The position numbers were made by a program, and so were the translations under genes. The notes beneath the pieces were generated by a model. That model was not told the DNA's origin, made no database searches, and saw only the letters and a program-made list of their open reading frames with translations. Shown here piece after piece: positions 1-5,817 of a stretch of DNA of 7,042 nt; within the stretch, counting starts at the first letter, position 1, and every line of letters starts with the position of its first letter. Origin of the DNA: a bacterium (GTDB taxonomy: Bacteria > Pseudomonadota > Alphaproteobacteria > Rhizobiales > Xanthobacteraceae). The DNA lies in contig JAQSDT010000119.1 of NCBI GenBank assembly GCA_029946075.1, positions 1 through 7,042 on the forward strand. The letters run 5' to 3'.

Positions 1-125
1 CGCCCCGCTCTTGCGGGGAGAGGGTCGGGGTGAGGGGCTCTCTCCGCGCGTGACGCGCATGGATAGCCCTGTACCCCCTCACCCGCCGCGCGAGAGCGCG
101 GCGACCTCTCCCCGCAAGCGGGGCG
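1..125. repeat. Imperfect inverted intergenic repeat upstream of ffh
   Basis: The outer arms pair: 1-22 (CGCCCCGCTCTTGCGGGGAG and two more bases) is the reverse complement of 106-125 apart from a two-base indel. A second arm pair, 28-37 (GGGTGAGGGG) and 75-84 (CCCCTCACCC), is perfect. The right half also carries its own 8-bp hairpin, 84-91 with 96-103, closed by a GAGA loop, which the left half lacks. A third small stem, GCGCG-TGA-CGCGC, lies at 46-58. This matches, from memory, a dispersed palindromic repeat common between genes of Bradyrhizobium and Rhodopseudomonas, recognisable by the CCGCAAGCGGGGCGAGG and GGTGAGGGG words. It may extend left of the window. It carries no transposase and is presumably a non-autonomous REP-like element. 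Confidence 0.75.
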
Positions 126-133
126 AGGTTAAA

Positions 134-138
134 AAGGA
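134..138 (+). promoter_or_regulatory. Ribosome binding site of ffh
   Basis: AAGGA lies 8 bases before a TTG codon at 147 and supports that non-ATG start. It begins 9 bases after the end of the palindromic repeat, so the repeat forms most of the visible 5' leader of ffh. I cannot place a convincing promoter in the 146 bases available; it may lie upstream of the window. Confidence 0.7.
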
Positions 139-146
139 CAACGGCA

Positions 147-1691
147 TTGTTCGACAATCTGTCGGAAAAGCTTGGTGGGATTCTCGATCGGCTGACGGGC
201 CGCGGTTCGCTGTCGGAAGCCGACGTCGACGCCGCGATGCGCGAAGTGCGCCGCGCGCTGCTCGAGGCCGACGTCTCGCTCGAGGTCGTCCGCAGCTTCA
301 CCGAGCGCGTCCGCGAACAGGCGGTCGGCGCCACCGTCGTCAAGTCGGTCACGCCCGGCCAGATGGTCGTCAAGATCGTCCATGACGAACTCGTCGCCAT
401 GCTCGGCGACGACGGCCAGACCATCGATCTCAACGCCGTGCCGCCGGTCGCCATCATGATGGTCGGCCTGCAGGGCTCCGGCAAAACCACCACCACCGCG
501 AAACTCGCGCGACGCATGACCCAGCGCGACAAGCGCAAGGTGCTGATGGCCTCGCTCGACATCTACCGCCCGGCGGCGATGGAGCAGTTGGCGGTGCTGG
601 GCCGCGATCTCGACATTCCGACATTGCCGATCGTGGCCGGCCAGAAGCCGGCACAAATTGCAAAACGCGCCATCGAAGCCGGCAAGCTTGGCGGCTACGA
701 CGTGGTGCTGCTCGACACCGCCGGCCGCACCACGCTCGACGAAGAGATGATGAGCGAGGCGGCCGAAATCAAAGCCACGGCCAATCCGCATGAAGTGCTG
801 CTGGTCGCCGACAGCCTCACCGGCCAGGACGCGGTGAACCTCGCGCGCGCCTTCGATCAGCGCGTCGGCCTCACCGGTATCGTGCTGACGCGCGTCGACG
901 GCGACGGCCGCGGCGGCGCGGCGCTGTCGATGCGCGCCGTTACCGGCAAGCCGATCAAGCTGATCGGCACCGGCGAAAAGACCGACGCGCTGGAAGATTT
1001 TCACCCCAGCCGTATCGCCGGCCGCATCCTCGGCATGGGCGACGTGGTGTCGCTGGTCGAGCGCGCCGCGGCGAATATCGACGCCGAGAAGGCCGCGCGC
1101 ACCGCCGAGCGGATGCGCAAGGGCCAGTTCGACCTCAACGACATGCGCGAGCAACTGTTGCAGATGGCAAACATGGGCGGCATCAGCGGCCTGATGGGAA
1201 TGATGCCCGGCATCGCCAAGATGAAGAACCAGATCGCCGCCGCCGGGATCGACGACAGGATCATCAAGCGCCAGGTCGCGGTGATCGATTCGATGACACG
1301 GCAGGAGCGCAAGAACCCCGACATCCTCAAGGCCAGCCGTAAAAAGAGGATCGCCGCCGGCGCCGGCCAGGAAGTCCAGGAAGTCAACAAGCTGCTGAAG
1401 ATGCACCGGAACATGGCCGACATGATGAAGGCGATGGGTTCGGGCAAGCGCGGCCCGATGGCCGGCATCGCGCAGGCGATGGGCTTTGGCGGCGGCATGA
1501 AGCCGCCTTCGGCCGAAGAGATGAAGGCGATCGCCGAGAAAATGCAGGGCGGCGGCGGCGGTTTGCCGAACCTGCCGAAAGATCTTCCGGTCGGCCTGCG
1601 TCAGGGCCTGCCGAATCTGCCGGGCCTCACCGGTCTCAGCGGCAAGCCGACGCTGCCGGGACTCGGCGGCTTTCCGGGGAAAAAGAAATGA
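147..1691 (+). CDS. ffh: Signal recognition particle GTPase Ffh (SRP54)
   Basis: This is the protein part of the signal recognition particle. It binds signal sequences on nascent chains, holds 4.5S RNA, and delivers ribosomes to the membrane through GTP-dependent docking with FtsY. The 514-residue product has the N domain (about 1-95), the G domain with P-loop GLQGSGKTTTT (107-117), DTAGR (190-194) and TRVDGDGRGG (248-257), and a Met-rich M domain (about 325-435). The RNA-binding helix-turn-helix signature SRKKRIAAG is at 397-405. The TTG start is chosen because AAGGA sits 8 bases upstream and the protein then begins MFDNLSEKLGGI, as the family does. After the M domain there is an extra tail of about 75 residues rich in Gly, Pro and Leu with LPNLP and LPGL words; E. 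coli Ffh is about 453 residues. It precedes rpsP in the usual alphaproteobacterial order. Confidence 0.97.
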   Translation: MFDNLSEKLGGILDRLTGRGSLSEADVDAAMREVRRALLEADVSLEVVRSFTERVREQAVGATVVKSVTPGQMVVKIVHDELVAMLGDDGQTIDLNAVPPVAIMMVGLQGSGKTTTTAKLARRMTQRDKRKVLMASLDIYRPAAMEQLAVLGRDLDIPTLPIVAGQKPAQIAKRAIEAGKLGGYDVVLLDTAGRTTLDEEMMSEAAEIKATANPHEVLLVADSLTGQDAVNLARAFDQRVGLTGIVLTRVDGDGRGGAALSMRAVTGKPIKLIGTGEKTDALEDFHPSRIAGRILGMGDVVSLVERAAANIDAEKAARTAERMRKGQFDLNDMREQLLQMANMGGISGLMGMMPGIAKMKNQIAAAGIDDRIIKRQVAVIDSMTRQERKNPDILKASRKKRIAAGAGQEVQEVNKLLKMHRNMADMMKAMGSGKRGPMAGIAQAMGFGGGMKPPSAEEMKAIAEKMQGGGGGLPNLPKDLPVGLRQGLPNLPGLTGLSGKPTLPGLGGFPGKKK

Positions 1692-1700
1692 CCGCTTCCG

Positions 1701-1781
1701 TCATTGCGAGCGCAGCGAAGCAATCCATCGATCCGCGAAAAGAAAGAATGGATTGCTTCGTCGCTTCGCTCCTCGCAATGA
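1701..1781. repeat. Inverted intergenic repeat between ffh and rpsP
   Basis: TCATTGCGAG (1701-1710) pairs with CTCGCAATGA (1772-1781), and CGAAGCAATCCAT (1716-1728) pairs perfectly with ATGGATTGCTTCG (1748-1760). That gives a 13+10-bp stem with an unequal internal loop (5 bases left, 11 right) and a 19-base apical loop. The words match, from memory, a repeat very common between genes of Bradyrhizobium and relatives (GTCATTGCGAG...GAAGCAATCC). It starts 9 bases after the ffh stop codon and would fold in the read-through transcript. There is no T-tract, so it does not look like a classical terminator. Confidence 0.8.
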
Positions 1782-1834
1782 AGAATTAAATCGACCAACA
1801 GACTTTCAACCAACGAACCACTCAGGAGAATCAA

Positions 1835-2167
1835 ATGTCAGTCGTTATCCGTCTTGCCCGCGCCGGCACCAAGAAGCGTCCGGTCTATCACGTCGTCGTC
1901 GCCGACTCGCGCTTTCCCCGCGACGGCCGTTTCATCGAGCGTCTCGGCCATTTCAATCCGCTGCTGCCGAAGGACAATGAGTCGCGCCTGAAGCTCGACA
2001 TGGACAAGGTCAAGGCCTGGCTCGCCAAGGGCGCGCAGCCGTCGGACCGCGTCACCCGCTTCCTCGACGCCGCCGGCATCGTCAAGCGCGAGAAGCGCAA
2101 CAACCCGGAAAAGGCCGTGCCGCGCAAGGAGCGCAAGGCCAACGCCGAAGCCGCCGCGAAGGCGTAA
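1835..2167 (+). CDS. rpsP: 30S ribosomal protein bS16
   Basis: This is a primary assembly protein of the small ribosomal subunit. The 110-residue product begins MSVVIRLARAGTKKRPVYHV and continues with VVADSRFPRDGRFIERLGHF at 21-40, the conserved core of the family. KLDMDKVKAWLAKGAQPSDR (53-72) is the typical second half. A basic, Ala-rich tail from about residue 84 is longer than in E. coli (82 residues) but usual in alphaproteobacteria. The ATG has AGGAGA at 1824-1829, 5 bases upstream. It is the first tightly spaced gene of the rpsP-rimM-trmD group. I see no clear promoter in the 53 bases between the upstream repeat and the start, so transcription may run through from ffh. Confidence 0.97.
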   Translation: MSVVIRLARAGTKKRPVYHVVVADSRFPRDGRFIERLGHFNPLLPKDNESRLKLDMDKVKAWLAKGAQPSDRVTRFLDAAGIVKREKRNNPEKAVPRKERKANAEAAAKA

Positions 2168-2186
2168 GATTTAGCGGCGCACGACG

Positions 2187-2720
2187 GTGGCAGCACCGAT
2201 TTGCGTCGCACGTATCGGCGCCGCGCATGGCGTGCGCGGCGCGGTGAAACTGTGGACATTCACCGAAGATCCGTTCGCCGTGAAGGACTACGGCCCGCTG
2301 CTGACCAAGGACGGCGCGCGTCAGTTCGAGATCGCGCAGGTCCGCGCGGCAAAGGACCATCTGGTGGCGACGCTGAAAGGCATCGCCACCCGCGAGGATG
2401 CCGAACGACTCAACGGCATCGAGCTTTATGTTGCGCGCGAAAAGCTGCCCGAGACCGATGAGGGCGAATATTACCATGCCGACCTGATCGGGCTCGCCGC
2501 GGTCAACGCTGCCGACGAACCGCTCGGCCGCGTCCTCGCGATCCATAATTTCGGCGCCGGCGATATCATCGAGATCGCGCCGCCGCACGGCCCGACGCTG
2601 CTGCTGCCGTTCACCAACGCCGTGGTGCCGATGGTCGATCTTGCCGCCGGCCGCGTGGTGATCGAACTGCCGCAGGAAATTCAGGGCGACCAAGACGACG
2701 AAGCCCCGACGCTGACGTGA
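2187..2720 (+). CDS. rimM: Ribosome maturation factor RimM
   Basis: RimM binds uS19 and helps mature the head of the 30S subunit and process 16S rRNA. The 177-residue product shows the N-terminal RimM barrel with VARIGAAHGVRGAVKLWTFT (7-26). The YYHADLIGL motif (95-103) opens the PRC-barrel-like C-terminal domain, followed by GAGDIIEI (123-130) and LLLPFTNAVVPMVD (138-151). The last 15 or so residues are acidic. The start is a GTG 19 bases after the rpsP stop, with no good Shine-Dalgarno sequence. Translation may therefore depend on coupling to rpsP; that is inference. The GTG fits the family N terminus. Confidence 0.96.
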   Translation: MAAPICVARIGAAHGVRGAVKLWTFTEDPFAVKDYGPLLTKDGARQFEIAQVRAAKDHLVATLKGIATREDAERLNGIELYVAREKLPETDEGEYYHADLIGLAAVNAADEPLGRVLAIHNFGAGDIIEIAPPHGPTLLLPFTNAVVPMVDLAAGRVVIELPQEIQGDQDDEAPTLT

Positions 2721-2730
2721 TGGGTTCCCC

Positions 2731-3450
2731 ATGAGCTGGCGCGCCACGGTTCTCACGCTCTTCCCCGACATGTTTCCCGGGCCGCTCGGCGTCAGCCTCG
2801 CCGGCAAGGCGCTGGCCTCCGGGCTGTGGACGCTCGAAGCGCGAGATATCCGGGACTCAGCCACCGACCGCCATCGCAGCGTCGACGACACCCCGGCCGG
2901 CGGCGGCCCGGGCATGGTGCTGCGCGCCGACGTGCTGGCAGCCGCGATCGATGCCGCCGATGCTGCCGTGGAACGCCCGCGCCTTCTCATGAGCCCGCGC
3001 GGTCGGCCATTGACCCAGTTGCGGGTCGCGGAGCTCGCCGCAGGCCCCGGCCCCCTGATCGTCTGCGGCCGGTTCGAGGGCATCGACCAGCGGGTGATCG
3101 AGGCGCGGAACCTCGAAGAGGTCTCGATCGGAGATTATGTGCTGTCGGGCGGCGAGATCGCCGCCATGGCGCTGATCGACGCCTGCGTGCGGCTTTTGCC
3201 GGGGGTCATGGGCAAACAAGCCTCCGGCGAGGACGAAAGCTTCTCCGAAGGACTACTGGAATACCCCCAATATACCCGCCCGCAGGAGTTCGAGGGCCGC
3301 GGCATCCCGGAAACCCTGACCTCCGGCGACCACGCCAAGGTCGCGGCCTGGCGGCGGGCCGAATCGGAGGCCCTGACCCGGTCCCGGCGGCCGGATCTGT
3401 GGTCGGCGAGGCCCGGCGCAAAAGGCACAAAAAGCACGACAGACGGGTGA
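2731..3450 (+). CDS. trmD: tRNA (guanine-N1)-methyltransferase TrmD
   Basis: TrmD transfers methyl from S-adenosylmethionine to N1 of G37 in tRNAs with G at position 36, preventing +1 frameshifts. It is an essential, dimeric trefoil-knot (SPOUT) enzyme. Visible signatures are FPDMFPGPLG (11-20), GGGPGMVLRADV (57-68), MSPRGRPLTQ (87-96), LIVCGRFEGIDQRV (109-122), the knot segment SIGDYVLSGGE (132-142), and YPQYTRPQEFEGR (178-190). Arg154 in ACVRLLPGVMG fits the conserved Arg of the family. At the place of the E. coli catalytic Asp169 I read Glu169, with Asp168 next to it (GEDESF, 166-171); see findings. Its length of 239 residues is a little under E. coli (255). It starts 10 bases after rimM, with no strong ribosome binding site. 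Confidence 0.97.
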   Translation: MSWRATVLTLFPDMFPGPLGVSLAGKALASGLWTLEARDIRDSATDRHRSVDDTPAGGGPGMVLRADVLAAAIDAADAAVERPRLLMSPRGRPLTQLRVAELAAGPGPLIVCGRFEGIDQRVIEARNLEEVSIGDYVLSGGEIAAMALIDACVRLLPGVMGKQASGEDESFSEGLLEYPQYTRPQEFEGRGIPETLTSGDHAKVAAWRRAESEALTRSRRPDLWSARPGAKGTKSTTDG

Positions 3451-3515
3451 CAAGCGTCCTTTGATGCCTTATACGAGCGCCAAATCCCGCAATGGCAGGA
3501 TAGTGGACGTCGCGA

Positions 3516-3529
3516 GCCCGGTGCCGGGC
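3516..3529 (+). promoter_or_regulatory. Small GC hairpin in the trmD-rplS spacer
   Basis: GCCCGGTGCCGGGC is self-complementary (six pairs on paper, realistically five with a four-base loop). It lies 12 bases before the rplS ribosome binding site and 18 bases after an in-frame stretch without stop codons. Several bacteria regulate L19 through its mRNA leader, so a role in translation is possible. The stem is short, however, and in such GC-rich DNA it may be chance. Confidence 0.3.
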
Positions 3530-3540
3530 GCGCCGCCGAT

Positions 3541-3544
3541 GGAG
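3541..3544 (+). promoter_or_regulatory. Ribosome binding site deciding the rplS start
   Basis: GGAG lies 6 bases before the ATG at 3551. It decides between this start and in-frame upstream codons TTG 3461 and ATG 3464, which have no comparable site and would add 29-30 residues not found in L19 proteins. Confidence 0.75.
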
Positions 3545-3550
3545 ATTTCA

Positions 3551-3931
3551 ATGAACCTCATTCAGCAGCTCGAAAAAGAGCAATTCGATAAACTGGCGGC
3601 GACCAAGTCGATCCCGGAATTCGGTCCCGGCGACACCGTGATCGTCAACGTCAAGGTGGTCGAAGGCGAGCGCACCCGCGTGCAGGCCTATGAAGGCGTC
3701 TGCATCGGCCGTTCCGGCGGCGGGCTCAACGAGAGCTTCACCGTCCGCAAGATTTCCTACGGCGAAGGCGTGGAACGCGTATTCCCGGTGATGTCGCCGA
3801 TGATCGACTCGATCAAGGTGGTGCGCCGCGGCAAGGTGCGTCGCGCCAAGCTGTATTACCTGCGCCAGCTGCGCGGCAAGTCGGCCCGCATCGTCGAGAA
3901 GCAGGACCGCCAGACCGCCGTCGGCGAGTAA
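3551..3931 (+). CDS. rplS: 50S ribosomal protein bL19
   Basis: bL19 sits at the 30S-50S interface of the large subunit. The 126-residue product begins MNLIQQLEKEQ and has PEFGPGDTVIVNVKVVEGER (22-41), QAYEGVCIG (45-53), FTVRKISYGEGVERVFPV (63-80), and the basic KVVRRGKVRRAKLYYLRQLR (89-108), all typical of the family. E. coli L19 is 115 residues; the extra length is about six residues near position 15-20 and a short tail. The start is set by GGAG 6 bases upstream. The reading frame is open back to 3461, so a 156-residue version may appear in automatic annotation. It ends the operon and is followed 23 bases later by a strong terminator. Confidence 0.97.
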   Translation: MNLIQQLEKEQFDKLAATKSIPEFGPGDTVIVNVKVVEGERTRVQAYEGVCIGRSGGGLNESFTVRKISYGEGVERVFPVMSPMIDSIKVVRRGKVRRAKLYYLRQLRGKSARIVEKQDRQTAVGE

Positions 3932-3954
3932 TTTTTCCCGAACGGGATGTGACG

Positions 3955-3984
3955 AAAAGCGCGGGGCTTGCCCCGCGCTTTTTT
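3955..3984 (+). terminator. Intrinsic terminator after rplS
   Basis: AAAAGCGCGGGG (3955-3966) pairs perfectly with CCCCGCGCTTTT (3971-3982) around a CTTG loop, and the run of T covers 3979-3984. This is a textbook rho-independent terminator and marks the end of the ffh-rplS block. The A-run on the left side also makes it workable on the minus strand. Confidence 0.95.
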
Positions 3985-4029
3985 GTTGCGCCATGCCTAC
4001 ATAGACAATGCCCCTGCCCAATCGATTGA

Positions 4030-4059
4030 TTGTGGCAGCCGTCGGCCCTGTGTTAGAAA
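4030..4059 (+). promoter_or_regulatory. Possible promoter for the leuC leader
   Basis: TTGTGG (4030-4035) and TAGAAA (4054-4059) are separated by 18 bases, and a TG one base before the -10 (TGTTAGAAA) resembles an extended -10. Neither box is perfect. The site is in the right place: after the rplS terminator and before leuC. An overlapping alternative -10, TAGAAT at 4062-4067, has no fitting -35. This is motif matching only. Confidence 0.25.
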
Positions 4060-4065
4060 TTTAGA

Positions 4066-4191
4066 ATGGTTCCGGATCAGACCAACATCTCCTGCAAGCG
4101 CGTCGTCATCGACGATCGCTCGCGGCTGCCCGGCCGCTTCTTCGGACGCTTCGCGACCTCGGCAACATCCGAGCTTACGCGCGCAGCCTGA
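4066..4191 (+). CDS. Possible 41-residue small ORF in the leuC leader
   Basis: An ATG frame runs 41 codons (begins MVPDQTNISC, ends SELTRAA). By my count 32 of 40 codons after the start end in G or C, while first and second positions are nearer 60 percent, the pattern of coding DNA in this window. There is no ribosome binding site, but the ATG lies 6 bases after a possible -10 box, which would suit a leaderless mRNA. I do not recognise the protein: it is basic, has no membrane segment, and is not rich in Leu, so it is not an ordinary leucine attenuation peptide. Its TGA overlaps the next ATG. It may equally be untranslated leader. Confidence 0.3.
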   Translation: MVPDQTNISCKRVVIDDRSRLPGRFFGRFATSATSELTRAA

Positions 4192-4235
4192 TGCTGCGCC
4201 GACGTTCGTTGCCCGCGTTCAACCGCTCACACTGA
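4191..4235 (+). CDS. Possible 14-residue ORF overlapping the previous stop
   Basis: ATG 4191-4193 shares its A with the TGA of the preceding small ORF (TGATG), the usual geometry of translational coupling. The peptide would be MLRRRSLPAFNRSH and ends 22 bases before the leuC ATG. It has two Leu and four Arg in 14 residues. It is too short for codon statistics to help, so support is positional only. Confidence 0.15.
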   Translation: MLRRRSLPAFNRSH

Positions 4236-4257
4236 ATTTCATTTGGAGCTTACGCTC

Positions 4258-5664
4258 ATGTCCAAGCCGACCACCCTGTACGACAAGATCTGGAACGACC
4301 ATCTGGTGCACGAAGCCGAGGACGGCACCTGCCTGCTCTATATCGATCGCCACCTGGTGCATGAAGTGACCTCGCCGCAGGCGTTCGAAGGCCTGCGCGC
4401 CACGGGTCGCAAGGTTCATGCGCCGGAGAAGACGCTGGCCGTGGTCGACCACAACGTGCCGACCACCGACCGCAGCAAGCCCAACCCCGATCCTGAAAGC
4501 ATCGAGCAGATCAAGGCGCTGGCGCAGAACGCCAAGGAATTCGGTGTCGAATATTACGACGAGTTCGACAAGCGTCAGGGTGTCGTCCACGTGATCGGCC
4601 CCGAGCAGGGCTTCACGCTGCCCGGCACCACCATCGTCTGCGGCGACAGCCACACCTCCACGCACGGCGCGTTCGGCGCGCTGGCGCACGGCATCGGCAC
4701 CTCGGAAGTCGAGCATGTGCTGGCGACGCAGACGCTGATCCAGAAGAAAGCCAAGAACATGCGCGTGACCGTCGACGGCAAATTGCCCGACGGCGTCACC
4801 GGCAAGGACATCATCCTGGCCATCATCGGCGAAATCGGCACCGCCGGCGGTACCGGCTACGTGCTGGAATATGCCGGCGACGCGATCCGCGCGCTGTCGA
4901 TGGAAGGCCGCATGACGGTCTGCAACATGTCGATCGAAGGCGGCGCCCGCGCCGGCCTCGTCGCGCCCGACGAGAAGGCGTACGAATTCCTCAAGGGCCG
5001 CCCGAAGGCACCGAAGGGCGCCGACTGGGATGCCGCGATGCGCTATTGGGAAACGCTGCGTTCCGACGAGGGCGCACGCTTCGACCACGAAATGCGCCTC
5101 GACGCCGCCAAGCTGCCGCCGATCGTCACCTGGGGCACCTCGCCCGAGGACGTGGTGTCGATCGCGGGCCTCGTGCCCGATCCCGACAAGATCGCTGACG
5201 AAGCCAAGCGGCTGTCGAAGCACCGCGCGCTGAAATACATGGGCCTGACGGCGGGAACGAAGATCACCGACATCATGCTCGACCGCGTCTTCATCGGCTC
5301 CTGCACCAACGGCCGCATCGAGGATCTGCGCGCCGCGGCCAAGGTCGCCGAAGGCAAGACGGTCAACGCGCGGGTCAGCGCGATGGTCGTGCCGGGCTCG
5401 GGCATCGTCAAGGAACAGGCGGAAGCCGAAGGCCTCGACAAGATCTTCATTGCCGCCGGCTTCGAATGGCGCGAGCCGGGCTGCTCGATGTGCCTTGCCA
5501 TGAACCCCGACAAGCTGGCGCCGGAAGAGCGCTGCGCCTCGACCTCGAACCGCAACTTCGAGGGACGCCAGGGTTTCAAGGGCCGCACCCATCTGGTGTC
5601 GCCGGCCATGGCGGCGGCGGCCGCGATCGCCGGTCACTTCGTCGACATCCGCGACTGGCATTGA
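4258..5664 (+). CDS. leuC: 3-isopropylmalate dehydratase large subunit LeuC
   Basis: With the small subunit LeuD this enzyme interconverts 2- and 3-isopropylmalate, the second step of leucine biosynthesis, in the cytoplasm. It belongs to the aconitase superfamily and carries a [4Fe-4S] cluster. The 468-residue product (E. coli 466) has GDSHTSTHGAFGALAHGIGT starting at residue 129. The cluster ligands fit Cys349 in GSCTNGR and Cys409 and Cys412 in GCSMC, followed by the substrate-binding stretch TSNRNFEGRQG. The start is ATG 4258, which has GGAG at 4245-4248 nine bases upstream and gives the normal N terminus MSKPTTLYDKIWNDHLV; a TTG at 4243 in frame is part of the ribosome binding site. leuD is not in the window. 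The 326 bases between rplS and leuC suggest its own promoter. Confidence 0.98.
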   Translation: MSKPTTLYDKIWNDHLVHEAEDGTCLLYIDRHLVHEVTSPQAFEGLRATGRKVHAPEKTLAVVDHNVPTTDRSKPNPDPESIEQIKALAQNAKEFGVEYYDEFDKRQGVVHVIGPEQGFTLPGTTIVCGDSHTSTHGAFGALAHGIGTSEVEHVLATQTLIQKKAKNMRVTVDGKLPDGVTGKDIILAIIGEIGTAGGTGYVLEYAGDAIRALSMEGRMTVCNMSIEGGARAGLVAPDEKAYEFLKGRPKAPKGADWDAAMRYWETLRSDEGARFDHEMRLDAAKLPPIVTWGTSPEDVVSIAGLVPDPDKIADEAKRLSKHRALKYMGLTAGTKITDIMLDRVFIGSCTNGRIEDLRAAAKVAEGKTVNARVSAMVVPGSGIVKEQAEAEGLDKIFIAAGFEWREPGCSMCLAMNPDKLAPEERCASTSNRNFEGRQGFKGRTHLVSPAMAAAAAIAGHFVDIRDWH

Positions 5665-5676
5665 GCGGCGCGTCTG

Positions 5677-5721
5677 GAGCATGATCTCTCCGGAAAGCCG
5701 GCTCCCGCTCTTCCGGATCAT
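5677..5721. repeat. Degenerate GAGCATGATC-type palindromic repeat
   Basis: ATGATC (5681-5686) pairs with GATCAT (5716-5721), and CCGGAA (5690-5695) pairs with TTCCGG (5711-5716, sharing one base). AGCCGGCT (5696-5703) at the middle is itself palindromic. The arrangement GAGCATGATC...GGAAA-CCGG...GATCAT resembles a dispersed repeat I know from Bradyrhizobium-type genomes, whose usual form has a longer, more regular stem. This copy looks decayed. It starts 13 bases after the leuC stop. Confidence 0.6.
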
Positions 5722-5735
5722 CCCCTTGCCTAAAC

Positions 5736-5762
5736 AACGAGGCGTTATGGAAACGCCCCGTT
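5736..5762 (+). terminator. Stem-loop downstream of leuC, weak terminator candidate
   Basis: GGCGTT (5741-5746) pairs with AACGCC (5752-5757) around ATGGA, and AACG (5736-5739) with CGTT (5759-5762) extends the stem across one mismatch. No T-tract follows, so it may be a processing or stability element, or chance, rather than an intrinsic terminator. Confidence 0.3.
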
Positions 5763-5817
5763 AAGCGCCGAAGCCCAAAATGGCCCCTTGCGAACACCTT
5801 TCGCACGGGAGCCGGCC

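Noticed and set aside
11..385. 124-codon plus-strand frame through the left repeat into ffh
   Set aside because: It is mostly the palindromic repeat followed by an out-of-frame reading of ffh, with Arg-rich noise.
129..1406. 425-codon open frame antisense to ffh
   Set aside because: It mirrors the codon bias of ffh, has a His/Asp/Ala-rich composition without recognisable domains, and lies wholly opposite a certain essential gene.
2082..3083. 333-codon minus-strand frame across rpsP, rimM and trmD
   Set aside because: It spans three confirmed plus-strand genes and has no recognisable domain or ribosome binding site that I can see.
4066..4257. Classical leucine attenuator ahead of leuC
   Set aside because: No run of Leu codons and no terminator hairpin with a T-tract occurs between 4066 and 4257.
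3968..4369. 133-codon plus-strand frame across the leuC leader and start
   Set aside because: It begins inside the rplS terminator, overlaps the leuC start in another frame, and has no family signature.
4219..5721. 500-codon open frame antisense to leuC
   Set aside because: Long antisense frames are expected opposite GC-rich genes. The product is a featureless Asp/Arg/Gly/Val/Ala/His mixture, and leuC is unmistakable on the plus strand.
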